From NCBI RefSeq assembly GCF_016428645.1, contig NZ_JAELXW010000015.1:62001-126000 (forward strand): a DNA stretch of 64,000 nucleotides, in the 5' to 3' direction. Below are positions 27,929 through 37,367 of this stretch, in pieces. The position numbers and the translations under genes were made by a program. The DNA comes from Glycomyces salinus. Lineage in GTDB: Bacteria; Actinomycetota; Actinomycetes; Mycobacteriales; Micromonosporaceae. Positions within the stretch are counted from its first letter, which is position 1. Each line of letters begins with the position of its first letter. The notes under the pieces were generated by a model that worked only from the letters and a program-made list of their open reading frames with translations, searched no databases and was not told the origin of the DNA.

Positions 27929-28944
27929 GAGCAGCCGTGATGGGAGCCGGATCTTGGGGGACCGTGTTCGCCAAGATCCTCGCCGACGCCGGCACCGACG
28001 TCACGCTCTGGGCCAGGCGGGAGGCGGTCGCCGCGGCGGTCAACGAGCACCACCGAAACCCCGACTACTTCCCCGACGTCGAACTGCCCGAACGCGTCGC
28101 CGCCACCGGCGACCCCGCCGCAGCCCTGCGCGGCGCGGAAATCGTCGTCCTGTCGATCCCCAGCCAGACCCTGCGCGACAACCTCGCCGCCTGGTCCGAT
28201 CTCATCGGACCCGACACCACCCTGGTCAGCCTCATGAAGGGCATCGAACTGGGCACCACCGCCCGCATGACCGAGGTCGTCGCCGAGGTCACCGGCGCCG
28301 ACCCGAAGCGGATCGCCGTCGTCACCGGCCCGAACCTCGCCCGCGAGATCGCCGAGCAGCAGCCGACCGCCTCGGTCGTGGCCTGCTCCGACCATGAGCG
28401 CGCCGTCGCGATCCAGCGCGCGGTCACCACCGGCTACTTCCGGCCCTACACCAACACCGACGTCATCGGCTGCGAGCTCGGCGGCGCGGTCAAGAACGTC
28501 ATCGCCCTCGCCTACGGCATGGCCGCGGGCATGGGCTTGGGCGACAACACCCGGGCCACCATCATCACCCGCGGACTGGCCGAGACCACCCGCCTGGGCA
28601 TCCGGCTCGGCGCCGACCCGGGCACCTTCGCCGGCCTCGCCGGCCTCGGCGACCTGGTCGCCACCTGCTCCTCGCCGCTGTCCCGCAACCACACCTTCGG
28701 CGAGCAGCTCGGGCTCGGCGCCACCTTGGAAGAGGCCGAGCGCGTCACCAAGCAGACCGCCGAAGGGGTCAAGAGCTGCCGCTCGATCACCGACCTCGCC
28801 CGCAAGGTGGGAGTCGAGATGCCCATCTGCGAGGCGGTCGTGCGGGTCTGCCACGAAGGACTCGACCCCCGGGCAGCGGTGGCCATGCTCATGGGCCGCG
28901 AGACGAAACCCGAAACCGACACTCTGAGGTCCGATCAACCATGA
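27925..28944 (+). CDS. gpsA: Glycerol-3-phosphate dehydrogenase [NAD(P)+]
   Basis: A 339-residue enzyme that reduces dihydroxyacetone phosphate to sn-glycerol 3-phosphate, the backbone for phospholipids. The Rossmann motif is [17 protein letters not shown] (residues 6-22). NAD-domain blocks [18 protein letters not shown] and [12 protein letters not shown] follow, with catalytic Lys in [14 protein letters not shown] and [15 protein letters not shown]. The GTG start overlaps the plsC stop and its stop overlaps the ddl ATG. The long upstream frame to 26965 is shadow. plsC, gpsA and ddl together supply membrane and wall precursors. Confidence 0.95.
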   Translation: MRAAVMGAGSWGTVFAKILADAGTDVTLWARREAVAAAVNEHHRNPDYFPDVELPERVAATGDPAAALRGAEIVVLSIPSQTLRDNLAAWSDLIGPDTTLVSLMKGIELGTTARMTEVVAEVTGADPKRIAVVTGPNLAREIAEQQPTASVVACSDHERAVAIQRAVTTGYFRPYTNTDVIGCELGGAVKNVIALAYGMAAGMGLGDNTRATIITRGLAETTRLGIRLGADPGTFAGLAGLGDLVATCSSPLSRNHTFGEQLGLGATLEEAERVTKQTAEGVKSCRSITDLARKVGVEMPICEAVVRVCHEGLDPRAAVAMLMGRETKPETDTLRSDQP

Positions 28945-29990
28945 CTAAGCCAACCGTCGCCGTCTTCTTCGGCGGACGCAGCGTCGAACAGCCCGTCTCG
29001 TGCGCCTCGGCCTCCGGCGTTGCCGACGCGCTCCGCGAACGCGGCTTCGAGGTCACCTCCATCGGCATCACCCGCGAGGGCGACTGGGTCGAGCTGCCGG
29101 CCGGGACGAGCTTCGCCCTCGAGTCCGGCTCGTCGCTGCCCGAGGTAACCGCCGAGGCCGGGAAGGCCGTCGCGGTCGACCTCGGCCCCGGCTCGACCCC
29201 GGTCGCCGAGGTCGCCTTCCCGGTCCTGCACGGGCCCTACGGCGAGGACGGCACCATCCAGGGCCTGTTCGAGATGGCCGGCCTGCCCTACGTCGGTTCG
29301 GGCGTCCTGTCCAGCTCGCTGTGCATGGACAAGGAGTTCAGCAAGCGGCTGCTGGCCGCCGAGGGCGTCGCACAGGGTGACTTCGCGGTGCTCAAGGCCG
29401 GCGAGGAGCTCGACGCCGAGGCCGTGGTCGAGCGGCTCGGCCTGCCGGTGTTCGTCAAGCCCGCCCGCGCCGGCTCCAGCCTCGGCATCAGCCGCGCCAA
29501 GTCCGCCTCGGACCTGGCCGAGGCCGTGGCCAAGGCCCGCGAGGTCGACGACAAGGTCGTGTTCGAGGCCGGTTTCGTCAACGTCCGCGAGATCGAGATG
29601 GGCGTGGTCGAGACCCTCGACGGCGACCTGGAGGTCACCTACCCGCTCGAGGTGCTCGCCCGCGGCGAGGACGGCTGGTTCGACTTCGACGCGAAGTACC
29701 TGGACAACCCCGAGCCGTTCGACCTGAGGCCCGACTTCCCCGAGGGCGTGACCGAGCGCGCCCAGGACCTGGCCCGGAAGGTCTTCCGGCTGCTGGACTG
29801 CCGCGACCTGGCCCGCGTCGACTGCTTCCTGGCCGAGGACGGCACCGTCTACCTCAACGAGGTCAACACCATGCCGGGCATGACCCCGATGAGCGGCGTG
29901 CCGCAGGCCTTCGCCGCGGCCGGGCTCTCGTACGGGGAGCTGGTGGAGCGCCTCGTCACTCTCGCCGCGGCCCGAGCTGGGCGCTCCTGA
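28941..29990 (+). CDS. ddl: D-alanine-D-alanine ligase
   Basis: A 349-residue ATP-grasp enzyme that makes the D-Ala-D-Ala end of the peptidoglycan stem peptide. Blocks include [12 protein letters not shown] (with the Glu of the Glu-Ser-Tyr triad), [31 protein letters not shown], and the Mg/ATP-binding [20 protein letters not shown]. The residue after the first Glu in EQPVS differs from the usual EHEVS, and Pro here is unusual, but the catalytic Glu is kept. [15 protein letters not shown] fits the omega-loop region and suggests D-Ala rather than D-Lac specificity, though not proof. The ATG overlaps the gpsA stop. Confidence 0.95.
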   Translation: MTKPTVAVFFGGRSVEQPVSCASASGVADALRERGFEVTSIGITREGDWVELPAGTSFALESGSSLPEVTAEAGKAVAVDLGPGSTPVAEVAFPVLHGPYGEDGTIQGLFEMAGLPYVGSGVLSSSLCMDKEFSKRLLAAEGVAQGDFAVLKAGEELDAEAVVERLGLPVFVKPARAGSSLGISRAKSASDLAEAVAKAREVDDKVVFEAGFVNVREIEMGVVETLDGDLEVTYPLEVLARGEDGWFDFDAKYLDNPEPFDLRPDFPEGVTERAQDLARKVFRLLDCRDLARVDCFLAEDGTVYLNEVNTMPGMTPMSGVPQAFAAAGLSYGELVERLVTLAAARAGRS

Positions 29991-30152
29991 CCGCGGCGCG
30001 TACCCTGGCAGAGTTGACGTGCTCTGCACGAGCGCGTCGACCAGCCGTATACCCGTGTGCGCGCCTCGATGCGCGCTACACTCCCGCGTCTCCGCCGGTC
30101 GGAGGCGACCTGTGCCTCGTGTGAGGCAACACATGAATTCACTGGAGAGAAA

Positions 30153-30758
30153 TTGCAAGCCAAGGCGAAAGTCAAGCTTTCCCGATCCCTCGGCGTCGCG
30201 CTGACGCCGAAGGCCGCCAAGTACATGGAGCGCCGTCCCTACCCTCCGGGGCAGCACGGCCGCGGCCGCAAGAAGGAATCGGACTACAAAAACCAGCTCG
30301 TCGAGAAGCAGCGGCTGCGCGCGCAGTACAACATCAGCGAGCGTCAGCTGCGCAACGTCTACGCCGAGGCCGTGCGCAAGCCCGGCAAGACCGGTGAGGT
30401 CCTGGTCGGCCTGCTCGAGTCGCGCCTCGACGCGTTCGTGCTGCGGGCCGGATTCGCGCGCACGGTCTACCAGGCACGCCAGTTCGTCAACCACGGGCAC
30501 TTCACCGTCAACGGCCGCAAGGTCGACATCCCGTCGTACCGGCTCAAGCCCGGCGACTTCGTGCAGGTGAAGAAGAAGTCGCGCTCGATGGACCCGTTCA
30601 AGCTGGCCGCCGCCGGCGCCTGGGCTTCCGAGCAGACCCCGGCCTACGTCGAGGCGCACCTGGAGGGCTTGATCGCCCGCTTCCTGAGCGTGCCCGAGCG
30701 CAAGGCCGTCCCGGTCATCTGCGACGAGCAGCTCGTGGTCGAGTACTACTCCAAGTGA
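30153..30758 (+). CDS. rpsD: 30S ribosomal protein S4
   Basis: A 201-residue S4 of the Streptomyces-like type: KAKVKLSRSLGVALTPKAA, RRPYPPGQHGRGRKK, then the S4 RNA-binding domain ESRLDAFVLRAGFARTVYQA and NHGHFTVNGRKVD, ending ICDEQLVVEYYSK. I place the start at the TTG at 30153, where GGAGAG lies three to nine bases upstream; the longer frame from 30057 adds a non-homologous arginine-rich stretch. S4 nucleates 30S assembly and in many bacteria represses the alpha operon. Here rpsD is not between rpsK and rpoA, its usual actinobacterial place, but stands alone about 250 bp before infA. Confidence 0.93.
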   Translation: MQAKAKVKLSRSLGVALTPKAAKYMERRPYPPGQHGRGRKKESDYKNQLVEKQRLRAQYNISERQLRNVYAEAVRKPGKTGEVLVGLLESRLDAFVLRAGFARTVYQARQFVNHGHFTVNGRKVDIPSYRLKPGDFVQVKKKSRSMDPFKLAAAGAWASEQTPAYVEAHLEGLIARFLSVPERKAVPVICDEQLVVEYYSK

Positions 30759-31007
30759 TCGAGTGACGCGTCCGAGTGCCGCCCGTCACGGGCAGGTCCC
30801 CTGGTGGGCGGCTTCGGGACGCGAGTAGACTCCATCAGTGGTGCAGACCCTGCCCGGGTTCCCACGCGCTCCGGTGAGCCCGGCGCGGCTGAACATATAG
30901 GGCTGCATTCTCTCGCCCGCCCGCCTCGCGGGCTGGCAGTGCCAGTTGCCTCGCACCCGACCCGGGTGCGGGGTGTTCGGATCCGAGTTGTCACGGTAGC
31001 GGAGGAC

Positions 31008-31229
31008 ATGCCGAAAAAAGACGGTGCCATCGAGATTGAAGGCAAGGTTGTCGAGTCCCTCCCGAACGCCATGTTCAGGGTGGAACTCACCAACGGCCAC
31101 AAAGTACTCGCACACATCAGCGGCAAAATGCGCCAGAACTACATCCGCATCCTCCCCGAGGACCGGGTAGTCGTGGAGCTCTCGCCGTATGACCTGTCAC
31201 GCGGTCGGATCGTCTACCGCTATCGCTGA
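31008..31229 (+). CDS. infA: Translation initiation factor IF-1
   Basis: A 73-residue OB-fold factor that occupies the 30S A site during initiation. It is near-identical to the actinobacterial consensus: [40 protein letters not shown], ending [12 protein letters not shown]. The ATG follows GGAGG with very short spacing. A 249-bp untranslated stretch precedes it. It is the first gene of the infA-rpmJ-rpsM-rpsK-rpoA-rplQ unit. Confidence 0.97.
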   Translation: MPKKDGAIEIEGKVVESLPNAMFRVELTNGHKVLAHISGKMRQNYIRILPEDRVVVELSPYDLSRGRIVYRYR

Positions 31230-31254
31230 CCTGACCTACAGCTAAGCAGGACTC

Positions 31255-31371
31255 GTGAAAGTCAAACCGAGCGTCAAGAAGATCTGCAAGAACTGCCGTG
31301 TGATCCGCCGGCACGGACGAGTGATGGTCATCTGCTCGTCCGACCCGCGTCACAAGCAGCGTCAGGGCTAG
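31255..31371 (+). CDS. rpmJ: 50S ribosomal protein L36
   Basis: A 38-residue protein too short for most gene tracks. It reads [19 protein letters not shown] through [19 protein letters not shown]. Cys11, Cys14, Cys27 and His33 form the zinc ribbon, so this is the zinc-containing form. It is one residue longer than the common 37-residue version, in the CSSDPRH turn. It starts with GTG, 26 bases after infA, and is followed by a 165-bp structured gap before rpsM. Confidence 0.95.
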   Translation: MKVKPSVKKICKNCRVIRRHGRVMVICSSDPRHKQRQG

Positions 31372-31391
31372 ATCTCAACGCATCATGGAAG

Positions 31392-31505
31392 GCCCCGACA
31401 GGGGCAACCACTGCCAGTGGCGGCCGACGCCACAACCCCCGGCTCGGAGGCCGGGGCCCGCACTGCGGGTTCGCCAACGCGGACCGCTGCGGGGCGGCAG
31501 CGGTC
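31392..31505 (+). promoter_or_regulatory. Structured leader between rpmJ and rpsM
   Basis: At least three perfect hairpins follow one another: GCCCC/GGGGC (31392-31405), CCCCGGC/GCCGGGG (31437-31456) and GACCGCTGC/GCAGCGGTC (31482-31505). They precede the rpsM ribosome-binding site by about 15 bases. The position matches that of the S4-controlled alpha operon leader in other bacteria, but no match to that pseudoknot was tested. Confidence 0.5.
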
Positions 31506-31536
31506 AGACCTCCGACAACGCTAGGAGAACGCCTAG

Positions 31537-31911
31537 ATGGCACGCCTGGTCGGAGTGGATCTCCCGCGCGACAAGCGCCTGGAGATCGCGCTCACCTACA
31601 TCTACGGTGTCGGCCGTACGCGGTCGCTCGAGACGATCGCCGCGACCGGCCTGGACCGGAACAAGCGCGTCAAGGACCTCACCGACGAAGAGATGGTGCA
31701 GCTCCGCGACCACATCGAGGAGCACTACCAGGTCGAAGGCGACCTGCGCCGCGAGGTGCAGGCCGACATCCGCCGCAAGATCGAGATCGGTTGCTACCAG
31801 GGCCTGCGTCACCGCTTCGGCCTCCCGGTCCACGGTCAGCGGACCAAGACCAACGCCCGCACCCGCAAAGGCCCGAAGAAGACCGTCGCGGGCAAGAAGA
31901 AGGCACGTTAG
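31537..31911 (+). CDS. rpsM: 30S ribosomal protein S13
   Basis: A 124-residue S13 located at the head of the 30S subunit, where it forms bridges to the 50S. It starts [20 protein letters not shown], contains the H2TH region [20 protein letters not shown] and ends with the basic tail [21 protein letters not shown]. The start ATG has TAGGAG nine bases upstream. rpsK follows after 11 bases. Confidence 0.97.
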   Translation: MARLVGVDLPRDKRLEIALTYIYGVGRTRSLETIAATGLDRNKRVKDLTDEEMVQLRDHIEEHYQVEGDLRREVQADIRRKIEIGCYQGLRHRFGLPVHGQRTKTNARTRKGPKKTVAGKKKAR

Positions 31912-31922
31912 GAGCGCAACTG

Positions 31923-32321
31923 ATGCCACCGAAGACTCGCGGCGGGTCCAAAACCTCGCGCGCCAAGAAGAAGAACGTGCCCCACGGGCACGCCCACATC
32001 AAGAGCACCTTCAACAACACCATCGTGTCGATCACCGACCCGACCGGTGCGGTCGTCTCCTGGTCCTCCTCGGGCCAGGTCGGCTTCAAGGGCTCTCGCA
32101 AGTCGACCCCGTACGCCGCGCAGATGGCCGCCGAGGCCGCCGCGCGCCGTGCCATGGACAACGGCATGCGCAAGGTCGACGTCTACGTCAAGGGTCCCGG
32201 CTCCGGCCGCGAGACCGCGATCCGCTCGCTCCAGGCCGTCGGCCTCGAGGTCGGATCGATCAACGACGTGACGCCGCAGCCCCACAACGGCTGCCGTCCG
32301 CCCAAGCGCCGCCGCGTCTAG
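31923..32321 (+). CDS. rpsK: 30S ribosomal protein S11
   Basis: A 132-residue S11, part of the platform of the 30S subunit around the E site. Family blocks are [38 protein letters not shown] and the C-terminal [17 protein letters not shown], a near-universal ending. The ATG at 31923 overlaps nothing and follows AGGAG. In most actinobacteria rpsD would come next; here rpoA follows after 67 bases. Confidence 0.97.
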   Translation: MPPKTRGGSKTSRAKKKNVPHGHAHIKSTFNNTIVSITDPTGAVVSWSSSGQVGFKGSRKSTPYAAQMAAEAAARRAMDNGMRKVDVYVKGPGSGRETAIRSLQAVGLEVGSINDVTPQPHNGCRPPKRRRV

Positions 32322-32388
32322 GGATCGAAATACTCCAAGTGTCAGCGGCGTCATATAGCGGGCGCCCCGAACCGAAGGAATCACCGAA

Positions 32389-33435
32389 GTGCTTATCACT
32401 CAGCGGCCATCGCTCACCGAGTCGCAGATCAGCCCGACCCGCTCGAAGTTCACCATCGAACCGCTCGAGCCCGGGTTCGGCTACACGCTCGGCAACTCGC
32501 TGCGCCGGACCCTGCTGTCGTCCATCCCGGGCGCGGCGGTCACCTCGATCAAGATCGACGGCGTGCTGCACGAGTTCTCCACCATCCCCGGCGTGAAGGA
32601 AGACGTCGTGGAGCTGGTGCTGAACGTCAAGCAGATCTGCGTCTCCTCGGAGAACGACGAGCCGGCCACCATGTACCTGCGCAAGGAAGGCCCCGGCGAA
32701 GTCCTCGCCGGAGACATCCAGCCGCCCGCCGGCGTGCAGGTCCACAACCCCGAGCTCAAGCTGGCGACCCTCAACTCGAAGGGCCGCCTGGACATGGAGT
32801 TCGTGGTCGAGCGCGGGCGAGGCTACGTGTCGGCCCCGCAGAACAAGGCCGACACGAACGAGATCGGCCGCATCCCGGTCGACTCGATCTACTCGCCGGT
32901 GCTCAAGGTCGCCTACTCGGTCGACGCCACGCGCGTCGAGCAGCGCACCGACTTCGACAAGCTGACCGTCGACGTCGAGACCAAGGCCTCGACCTCGCCG
33001 CGGACGGCGCTGGCCTCGGCCGGCTCGACCCTGGTCGAGCTGTTCGGGCTCTACCGCGAGCTCGACACCGAGGCCGAGGGCATCGACGTCGGGCCCAGCC
33101 CGGCCGACCAGCAGCTGGCGGCCGACCTGGCGCTGCCGATCGAGGACCTCGACATGACCGTCCGGTCCTACAACTGCCTCAAGCGCGAGGGCGTCAACTC
33201 CGTCGGTGAGCTGATCCAGCGCACCGAGGCCGACCTGCTCGACATCCGCAACTTCGGGCAGAAGTCGATCGACGAGGTCAAGATGAAGCTGGCCGGCATG
33301 GGCCTGAGCCTGAAGGACTCGCCGGGCACCTTCGACCCGTCCGAGGCCGCCGCGGCCTACGGAGGCAGCGAGGCCCCCGAGGGCGACGAGTACGAAGACG
33401 ACGGTGAGGAACTCCGCGAGACCGAGCAGCTCTAG
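32389..33435 (+). CDS. rpoA: DNA-directed RNA polymerase subunit alpha
   Basis: A 348-residue alpha subunit. The N-terminal domain (about residues 1-230) holds the dimer and assembly region, [20 protein letters not shown]. After a linker the C-terminal domain (about 250-315) contains [35 protein letters not shown] and binds UP elements and activators. The extra acidic tail ([18 protein letters not shown]) is typical of actinobacteria. The start is GTG at 32389. Confidence 0.97.
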   Translation: MLITQRPSLTESQISPTRSKFTIEPLEPGFGYTLGNSLRRTLLSSIPGAAVTSIKIDGVLHEFSTIPGVKEDVVELVLNVKQICVSSENDEPATMYLRKEGPGEVLAGDIQPPAGVQVHNPELKLATLNSKGRLDMEFVVERGRGYVSAPQNKADTNEIGRIPVDSIYSPVLKVAYSVDATRVEQRTDFDKLTVDVETKASTSPRTALASAGSTLVELFGLYRELDTEAEGIDVGPSPADQQLAADLALPIEDLDMTVRSYNCLKREGVNSVGELIQRTEADLLDIRNFGQKSIDEVKMKLAGMGLSLKDSPGTFDPSEAAAAYGGSEAPEGDEYEDDGEELRETEQL

Positions 33436-33504
33436 CGCTGCCCGAAACAGTGGCGGTCGGTTCCGTGAAACGGCCGGCCGCGCCAAACCCAGAGGAGCAA
33501 GACG

Positions 33505-33858
33505 ATGCCCAAACCTTCCAAGGGCCCGCGCCTGGGCGGATCCCCGGCACACGAGAAGCTGATGCTCTCGGGCCTGGCGGCCCAGCTGTTCGAGCACGGC
33601 AGCATCACCACGACGCTGACCAAGGCCCGCCGGCTGCGTCCTTACGCCGAGCGCCTGATCACGTACGGCAAGAAGGGCAGCCTGCACCACCGCCGCCTGG
33701 CGCTGGCCAAGCTGCGCAACAAGGACGCCACCCACGACCTGTTCGAGCAGGTCGCGCCGCGGTTCGCCGAGCGCGAGGGCGGCTACACCCGGATCATCAA
33801 GGCCGGGAACCGCAAGGGCGACAACGCGCCGATGGCGATCATCGAGCTGGTCGACTAG
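33505..33858 (+). CDS. rplQ: 50S ribosomal protein L17
   Basis: A 117-residue L17 near the peptide exit tunnel. It begins [18 protein letters not shown], contains [20 protein letters not shown] and ends [25 protein letters not shown] lies ten bases before the ATG. A strong hairpin after the stop ends the ribosomal operon. Confidence 0.97.
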   Translation: MPKPSKGPRLGGSPAHEKLMLSGLAAQLFEHGSITTTLTKARRLRPYAERLITYGKKGSLHHRRLALAKLRNKDATHDLFEQVAPRFAEREGGYTRIIKAGNRKGDNAPMAIIELVD

Positions 33859-33867
33859 CGACGTGCG

Positions 33868-33905
33868 AGAACCGCGCGCGAGGGCCCTGCCCCGCGCGCG
33901 GTTCT
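33868..33905 (+). terminator. Terminator after rplQ
   Basis: AGAACCGCGCGCG and CGCGCGCGGTTCT pair perfectly over 13 bases with a 12-base loop, followed by T-containing sequence. It separates rplQ from truA, though truA starts only 20 bases later and may depend on read-through. Confidence 0.8.
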
Positions 33906-33924
33906 CCGTTTCCGGAGGATTTCT

Positions 33925-34770
33925 GTGGACAGGACCAGGCTGCGGCTCGGGGTCGCCTACGACGGCGCCGACTTCTCCGGGTGGGCGCTGCAACCGGGGC
34001 GGCGCACCGTCGCCGCCGAGGTGATCCGTGGACTGGAGATCCTCTTCGGCGCTGTCGAGGACTTCACCGTCGCCGGGCGCACCGACGCCGGTGTGCACGC
34101 CACCGGGCAGGTCGTCCACGTCGACGTGCCGACCGCCAAATGGGAGGAACTGGCCGAGCGGCTGCTGTGGCGGCTGCGCGGCATCCTTCCCCCCGACGTG
34201 CGGATAACGTCGTCCGAGGCGGTCGATCCGGCGTTCAACGCCCGCTTCGCCGCCCGGTGGCGCCGCTACACCTACCGGGTGGCCGACGCGACCTGGGGCG
34301 TCAACCCGCTGCGCCGCCGCGACACCCTCGCCTGGTCGCGGCCGCTCGACCTCGACCGCATGCACGCCGCCTGCCAGTCGCTGCTGGGCGAACACGACTT
34401 CGCCGGCCTGTGCAAGCACCGCGAGGGCGCGACCACCATCCGCGAGCTGCTCCAGTACGACTGGGCCCGCGACGGCGACGGCACGGCGGTGGCCACCGTC
34501 CGCGCCGACGCGTTCTGCCACTCCATGGTTCGCAGCCTGGTCGGGGCCGCCCTCGCCGTCGGCGACGGCCGCCGCGACGAGGACTGGCTCGCCTCCCTGC
34601 TCGACCTCGGCGAACGAGCGAACGACGTCCACGTCGTCGGCCCCGAGGGCCTGACCCTGGTCGAGGTCGACTACGCCGACGACCCGGCCGCCTGGAGGGC
34701 CCGCAGCGACACCACCCGCCGCGTCAGGACGCTCGGAACCGAACCGCCTGGGAGCGATGGAGGGCACTGA
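33925..34770 (+). CDS. truA: tRNA pseudouridine(38-40) synthase
   Basis: A 281-residue enzyme that isomerises uridines 38-40 in the tRNA anticodon stem. The catalytic Asp is in VAGRTDAGVHATGQV (residues 49-63). The N-terminal RLRLGVAYDGADFSGWALQP and the C-terminal ADAFCHSMVRSLVGAAL match the family. The GTG start follows GGAGG. The location directly after rplQ is conserved in actinobacteria. The C-terminal 20 residues are a weakly conserved tail. Confidence 0.95.
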   Translation: MDRTRLRLGVAYDGADFSGWALQPGRRTVAAEVIRGLEILFGAVEDFTVAGRTDAGVHATGQVVHVDVPTAKWEELAERLLWRLRGILPPDVRITSSEAVDPAFNARFAARWRRYTYRVADATWGVNPLRRRDTLAWSRPLDLDRMHAACQSLLGEHDFAGLCKHREGATTIRELLQYDWARDGDGTAVATVRADAFCHSMVRSLVGAALAVGDGRRDEDWLASLLDLGERANDVHVVGPEGLTLVEVDYADDPAAWRARSDTTRRVRTLGTEPPGSDGGH

Positions 34771-34797
34771 ACCGCGGCCTCGGCGCCCGTTCCCGCT

Positions 34798-34865
34798 CTA
34801 GGGGTGTCCGGTGGTCCCGGGCGAGGCTGTATCCGGCCCGTTCGGGACCACCGGACACCCCCTAG
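34798..34865 (+). terminator. Long hairpin after truA
   Basis: A 19-base perfect stem (34801-34819 with 34843-34861) encloses a 23-base loop, and CTAG flanks both ends. It is suitable as a terminator, but the long loop is unusual. Confidence 0.65.
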
Positions 34866-34936
34866 TATCTTCTCGGTATGGACGATGACCGTCACAGATC
34901 CGAGCCGCTGTCGCATTCGACCGAGGTGACGCACCG

Positions 34937-36343
34937 GTGACAGCGGCCTGGATTCTTCTGGCGCTGACCGTCGTACTCATCGCGTTCAATGCCCTCTTCG
35001 TCGCCGCCGAGTTCGCACTCGTCACCGTCGACCGCCCCGCCATCGTCCGCTCCGCCGAGTCCGGCGACCGGCGCGCCCGCTCGGTCAGCCGGGCCCTGAG
35101 CAGCCTCTCCACCCAGCTGTCCGGCGCCCAACTGGGCATCACCATCACCAGCCTGATCGTGGGCTTCATCGCCGAACCGTCGATCGCGACTCTCCTGTCG
35201 GCGCCGTTGAGCGCGACCGGACTGCCCGAGGGCACGAGCCTGGGCGTCGCCTTCGGTGCGGCGTTCGTGATCGCCACCGTCTCCCAGATGGTCTTTGGCG
35301 AACTCATCCCCAAGAACTGGGCCATCAGCGAACCGCTGCGGATCTCCCGCGCCGTGGCCGGACCGCAGCGGCTCTTCACCGCCGCCGGCAAGCCCCTGAT
35401 CTGGGTGCTCAACGGCGCCTCGAACGCCATGGTGCGCGCGCTCGGCGTCGAACCGCGCGAGGAGCTGGCCACCGCCCGCACCGCCCAAGAGCTCGGCGCG
35501 ATGGCGACCCGCTCGGCCGATCAAGGGCTGCTCGACCGCGGCACCGCCAACCGGCTCGCCCAGGCCGCCGACTTCGACCTGCTCACCGCCGCCGACGTGA
35601 TGACCCCCAGACCGCGAGTGCGGTTCGTCGACGCCGACGCCACCGCCGCCGAGATCCTCGACCTGGTCTCGGCCACCGGATACGCCCGCTTCCCGGTCGA
35701 AGGCGAATCGGTCGACGACATCATCGGGGCCGTCCACTTCAAGTCGGCCCTGGCCGTCCCGGCCGAACGCCGCCACACGGTGACCGCCGCGGCCCTCAAG
35801 CGGCCGATCGCGGCCGTCCCCGGAACCATGCACCTCGACGACGTCCTGGCGCCGCTGCGCGAAGAACTCCAGTTGGCCGTCGTCGTCGACGAGTACGGCG
35901 GCACCGACGGCATCGTCACGCTCGAAGACCTGGTCGAGGAGGTGCTGGGGGAGATCGACGACGAGCAGGACCGGCCCGCCGGCCGGCCCCGGCGCCTGCC
36001 TGACGGGGCCTGGAGCCTCCCCGGCCTGATGCGGCCCGACGAGGTGGGCGACGCCACCGGCGTCGAACTGCCCGAACCGGAGGACACCGACACCATCGGC
36101 GGGCTCGTCACCGAGACCCTCGGACGCTTCCCCCGCAACGGCGACGCGATCGACCTCGACGGATTCGACCGGAGCCTGCTCGACGAGGACGGGCTGCCCA
36201 CCCCGGTCCGATGCCGCCTCGAAGTCACCGCCGTCGACGGCCGCCGAGTCGCCCGAATCCGCCTGACCGCCTCGGCCCCCGAGCCGCCCGAGAACGAAGG
36301 GGGCGACCGGTTATGGACCTCACCGGCATCCTCATCGGCCTGA
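34937..36343 (+). CDS. CNNM/CorC-family membrane protein with CBS domains (first of two)
   Basis: A 468-residue HlyC/CorC-type protein. The CNNM (DUF21) transmembrane domain (about residues 1-190) contains ALFVAAEFALVTVDR, SGAQLGITITSLIVGFIAEP and VFGELIPKNWAIS. A CBS pair follows (MTPRPRVRFVDADATAAEI and AVVVDEYGGTDGIVTLEDLV), then a CorC_HlyC C-terminal domain (SLPGLMRPDEV through GGLVTETLGRFP). Such proteins are implicated in Mg2+/Co2+ homeostasis and nucleotide sensing. The GTG start lies two bases after a weak site. Its last 31 bases overlap the paralogue downstream in another frame. Confidence 0.92.
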   Translation: MTAAWILLALTVVLIAFNALFVAAEFALVTVDRPAIVRSAESGDRRARSVSRALSSLSTQLSGAQLGITITSLIVGFIAEPSIATLLSAPLSATGLPEGTSLGVAFGAAFVIATVSQMVFGELIPKNWAISEPLRISRAVAGPQRLFTAAGKPLIWVLNGASNAMVRALGVEPREELATARTAQELGAMATRSADQGLLDRGTANRLAQAADFDLLTAADVMTPRPRVRFVDADATAAEILDLVSATGYARFPVEGESVDDIIGAVHFKSALAVPAERRHTVTAAALKRPIAAVPGTMHLDDVLAPLREELQLAVVVDEYGGTDGIVTLEDLVEEVLGEIDDEQDRPAGRPRRLPDGAWSLPGLMRPDEVGDATGVELPEPEDTDTIGGLVTETLGRFPRNGDAIDLDGFDRSLLDEDGLPTPVRCRLEVTAVDGRRVARIRLTASAPEPPENEGGDRLWTSPASSSA

Positions 36344-37329
36344 TCCTGCTGGCCGGCAACGCCTTCTTCGTCGGCGCCGAGTTCGCCCTGATCGCGGCCC
36401 GGCGCACCCAGATCGAACCGCGCGCCGCCGCCGGCGGCAAAGCGGCCCGCCTGACCCTGCGCGCCCTGGAACGCGTCTCGCTGATGATGGCCGGGGCGCA
36501 ACTGGGCATCACCATGTGCTCCCTGGGCCTGGGCGCGGTCGCCGAACCGGCCGTCGCCCACGCGATCGAGGGACCGCTGGACTCGATGGGCGTACCGCAC
36601 GCGATGGTGCACCCCATCGCCCTGGTCATCGCGCTGACGATCGTCCTGTCCTTCCACATGACGGTGGGGGAGATGGTCCCCAAGAACATCGCGATCGCCG
36701 CCCCCGAACGGGCCGCGCTCATCCTGGGCCCGCCGCTGTACGTCATCGTCACCGTCTTCAAGCCGCTGCTGGTCGTCATCAACTGGATCGCCAACGCGGT
36801 GCTGCGGCTGCTGAAGGTCACCCCGCAGGACGAGGTGGCCTCGGCCTTCACCGCCGACCAGGTCGCCGGGTACATCGCCGAGTCCAAGCGGGAGGGCCTG
36901 CTCGACGACGAGGCCCACACCCTGCTGACCGGCGCGCTCTCCATCGGCGACGAGACGGTCGAGTCGATCACGGTCCCCATGGACGACCTGGTCACCGCCG
37001 CCGACACCAGCACCGTCGGCGACCTGCGGGAGCGCTGCGTGGAGACCGGCTACTCCCGCTTCCCGATCACCGGCCGGACCGGGGAAGAGATCGGCTACGT
37101 CCACATCAAGGACCTCCTCGACTACGACTACGACCAGCCGCTCCCGGCCGAGGCCGTCCGGCCCCTGGTCCGCCTCGCCGCCGACACGCCGCTGGACCGG
37201 GCGCTGTCGGCCATGCAGAGCGAGGTCACCCACGTCGCGCTCGCCGTCGACGACCAGGGCCGCGCGGTCGGCGCGGTCATGCTCGGGGACCTGGTCTCCC
37301 GGCTGGTCGGCGAAAGGATCGTCCTCTGA
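36313..37329 (+). CDS. CNNM/CorC-family membrane protein with CBS domains (second of two)
   Basis: A 338-residue paralogue of the preceding gene. It keeps the CNNM domain (NAFFVGAEFALIAARRTQ, AGAQLGITMCSLGLGAVAEP, VGEMVPKNIAIAAP) and the CBS pair (ITVPMDDLVTAADTSTVGDL, VALAVDDQGRAVGAVMLGDL). It stops right after the second CBS motif, so it lacks the CorC_HlyC domain of its partner. The ATG at 36313 lies 31 bases inside the upstream gene, indicating translational coupling. A long/short CNNM pair is common in actinobacteria, and a heterodimer is plausible but unproven. Confidence 0.92.
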   Translation: MDLTGILIGLILLAGNAFFVGAEFALIAARRTQIEPRAAAGGKAARLTLRALERVSLMMAGAQLGITMCSLGLGAVAEPAVAHAIEGPLDSMGVPHAMVHPIALVIALTIVLSFHMTVGEMVPKNIAIAAPERAALILGPPLYVIVTVFKPLLVVINWIANAVLRLLKVTPQDEVASAFTADQVAGYIAESKREGLLDDEAHTLLTGALSIGDETVESITVPMDDLVTAADTSTVGDLRERCVETGYSRFPITGRTGEEIGYVHIKDLLDYDYDQPLPAEAVRPLVRLAADTPLDRALSAMQSEVTHVALAVDDQGRAVGAVMLGDLVSRLVGERIVL

Positions 37330-37367
37330 ACCGGCGGTGACGCCCGGAGCGATCCCGGGACGGTGAC

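Noticed and set aside
32260-34767. 835-residue reverse frame opposite rpoA, rplQ and truA
   Set aside because: It is antisense to three highly conserved genes, has no start context and no recognisable domain.
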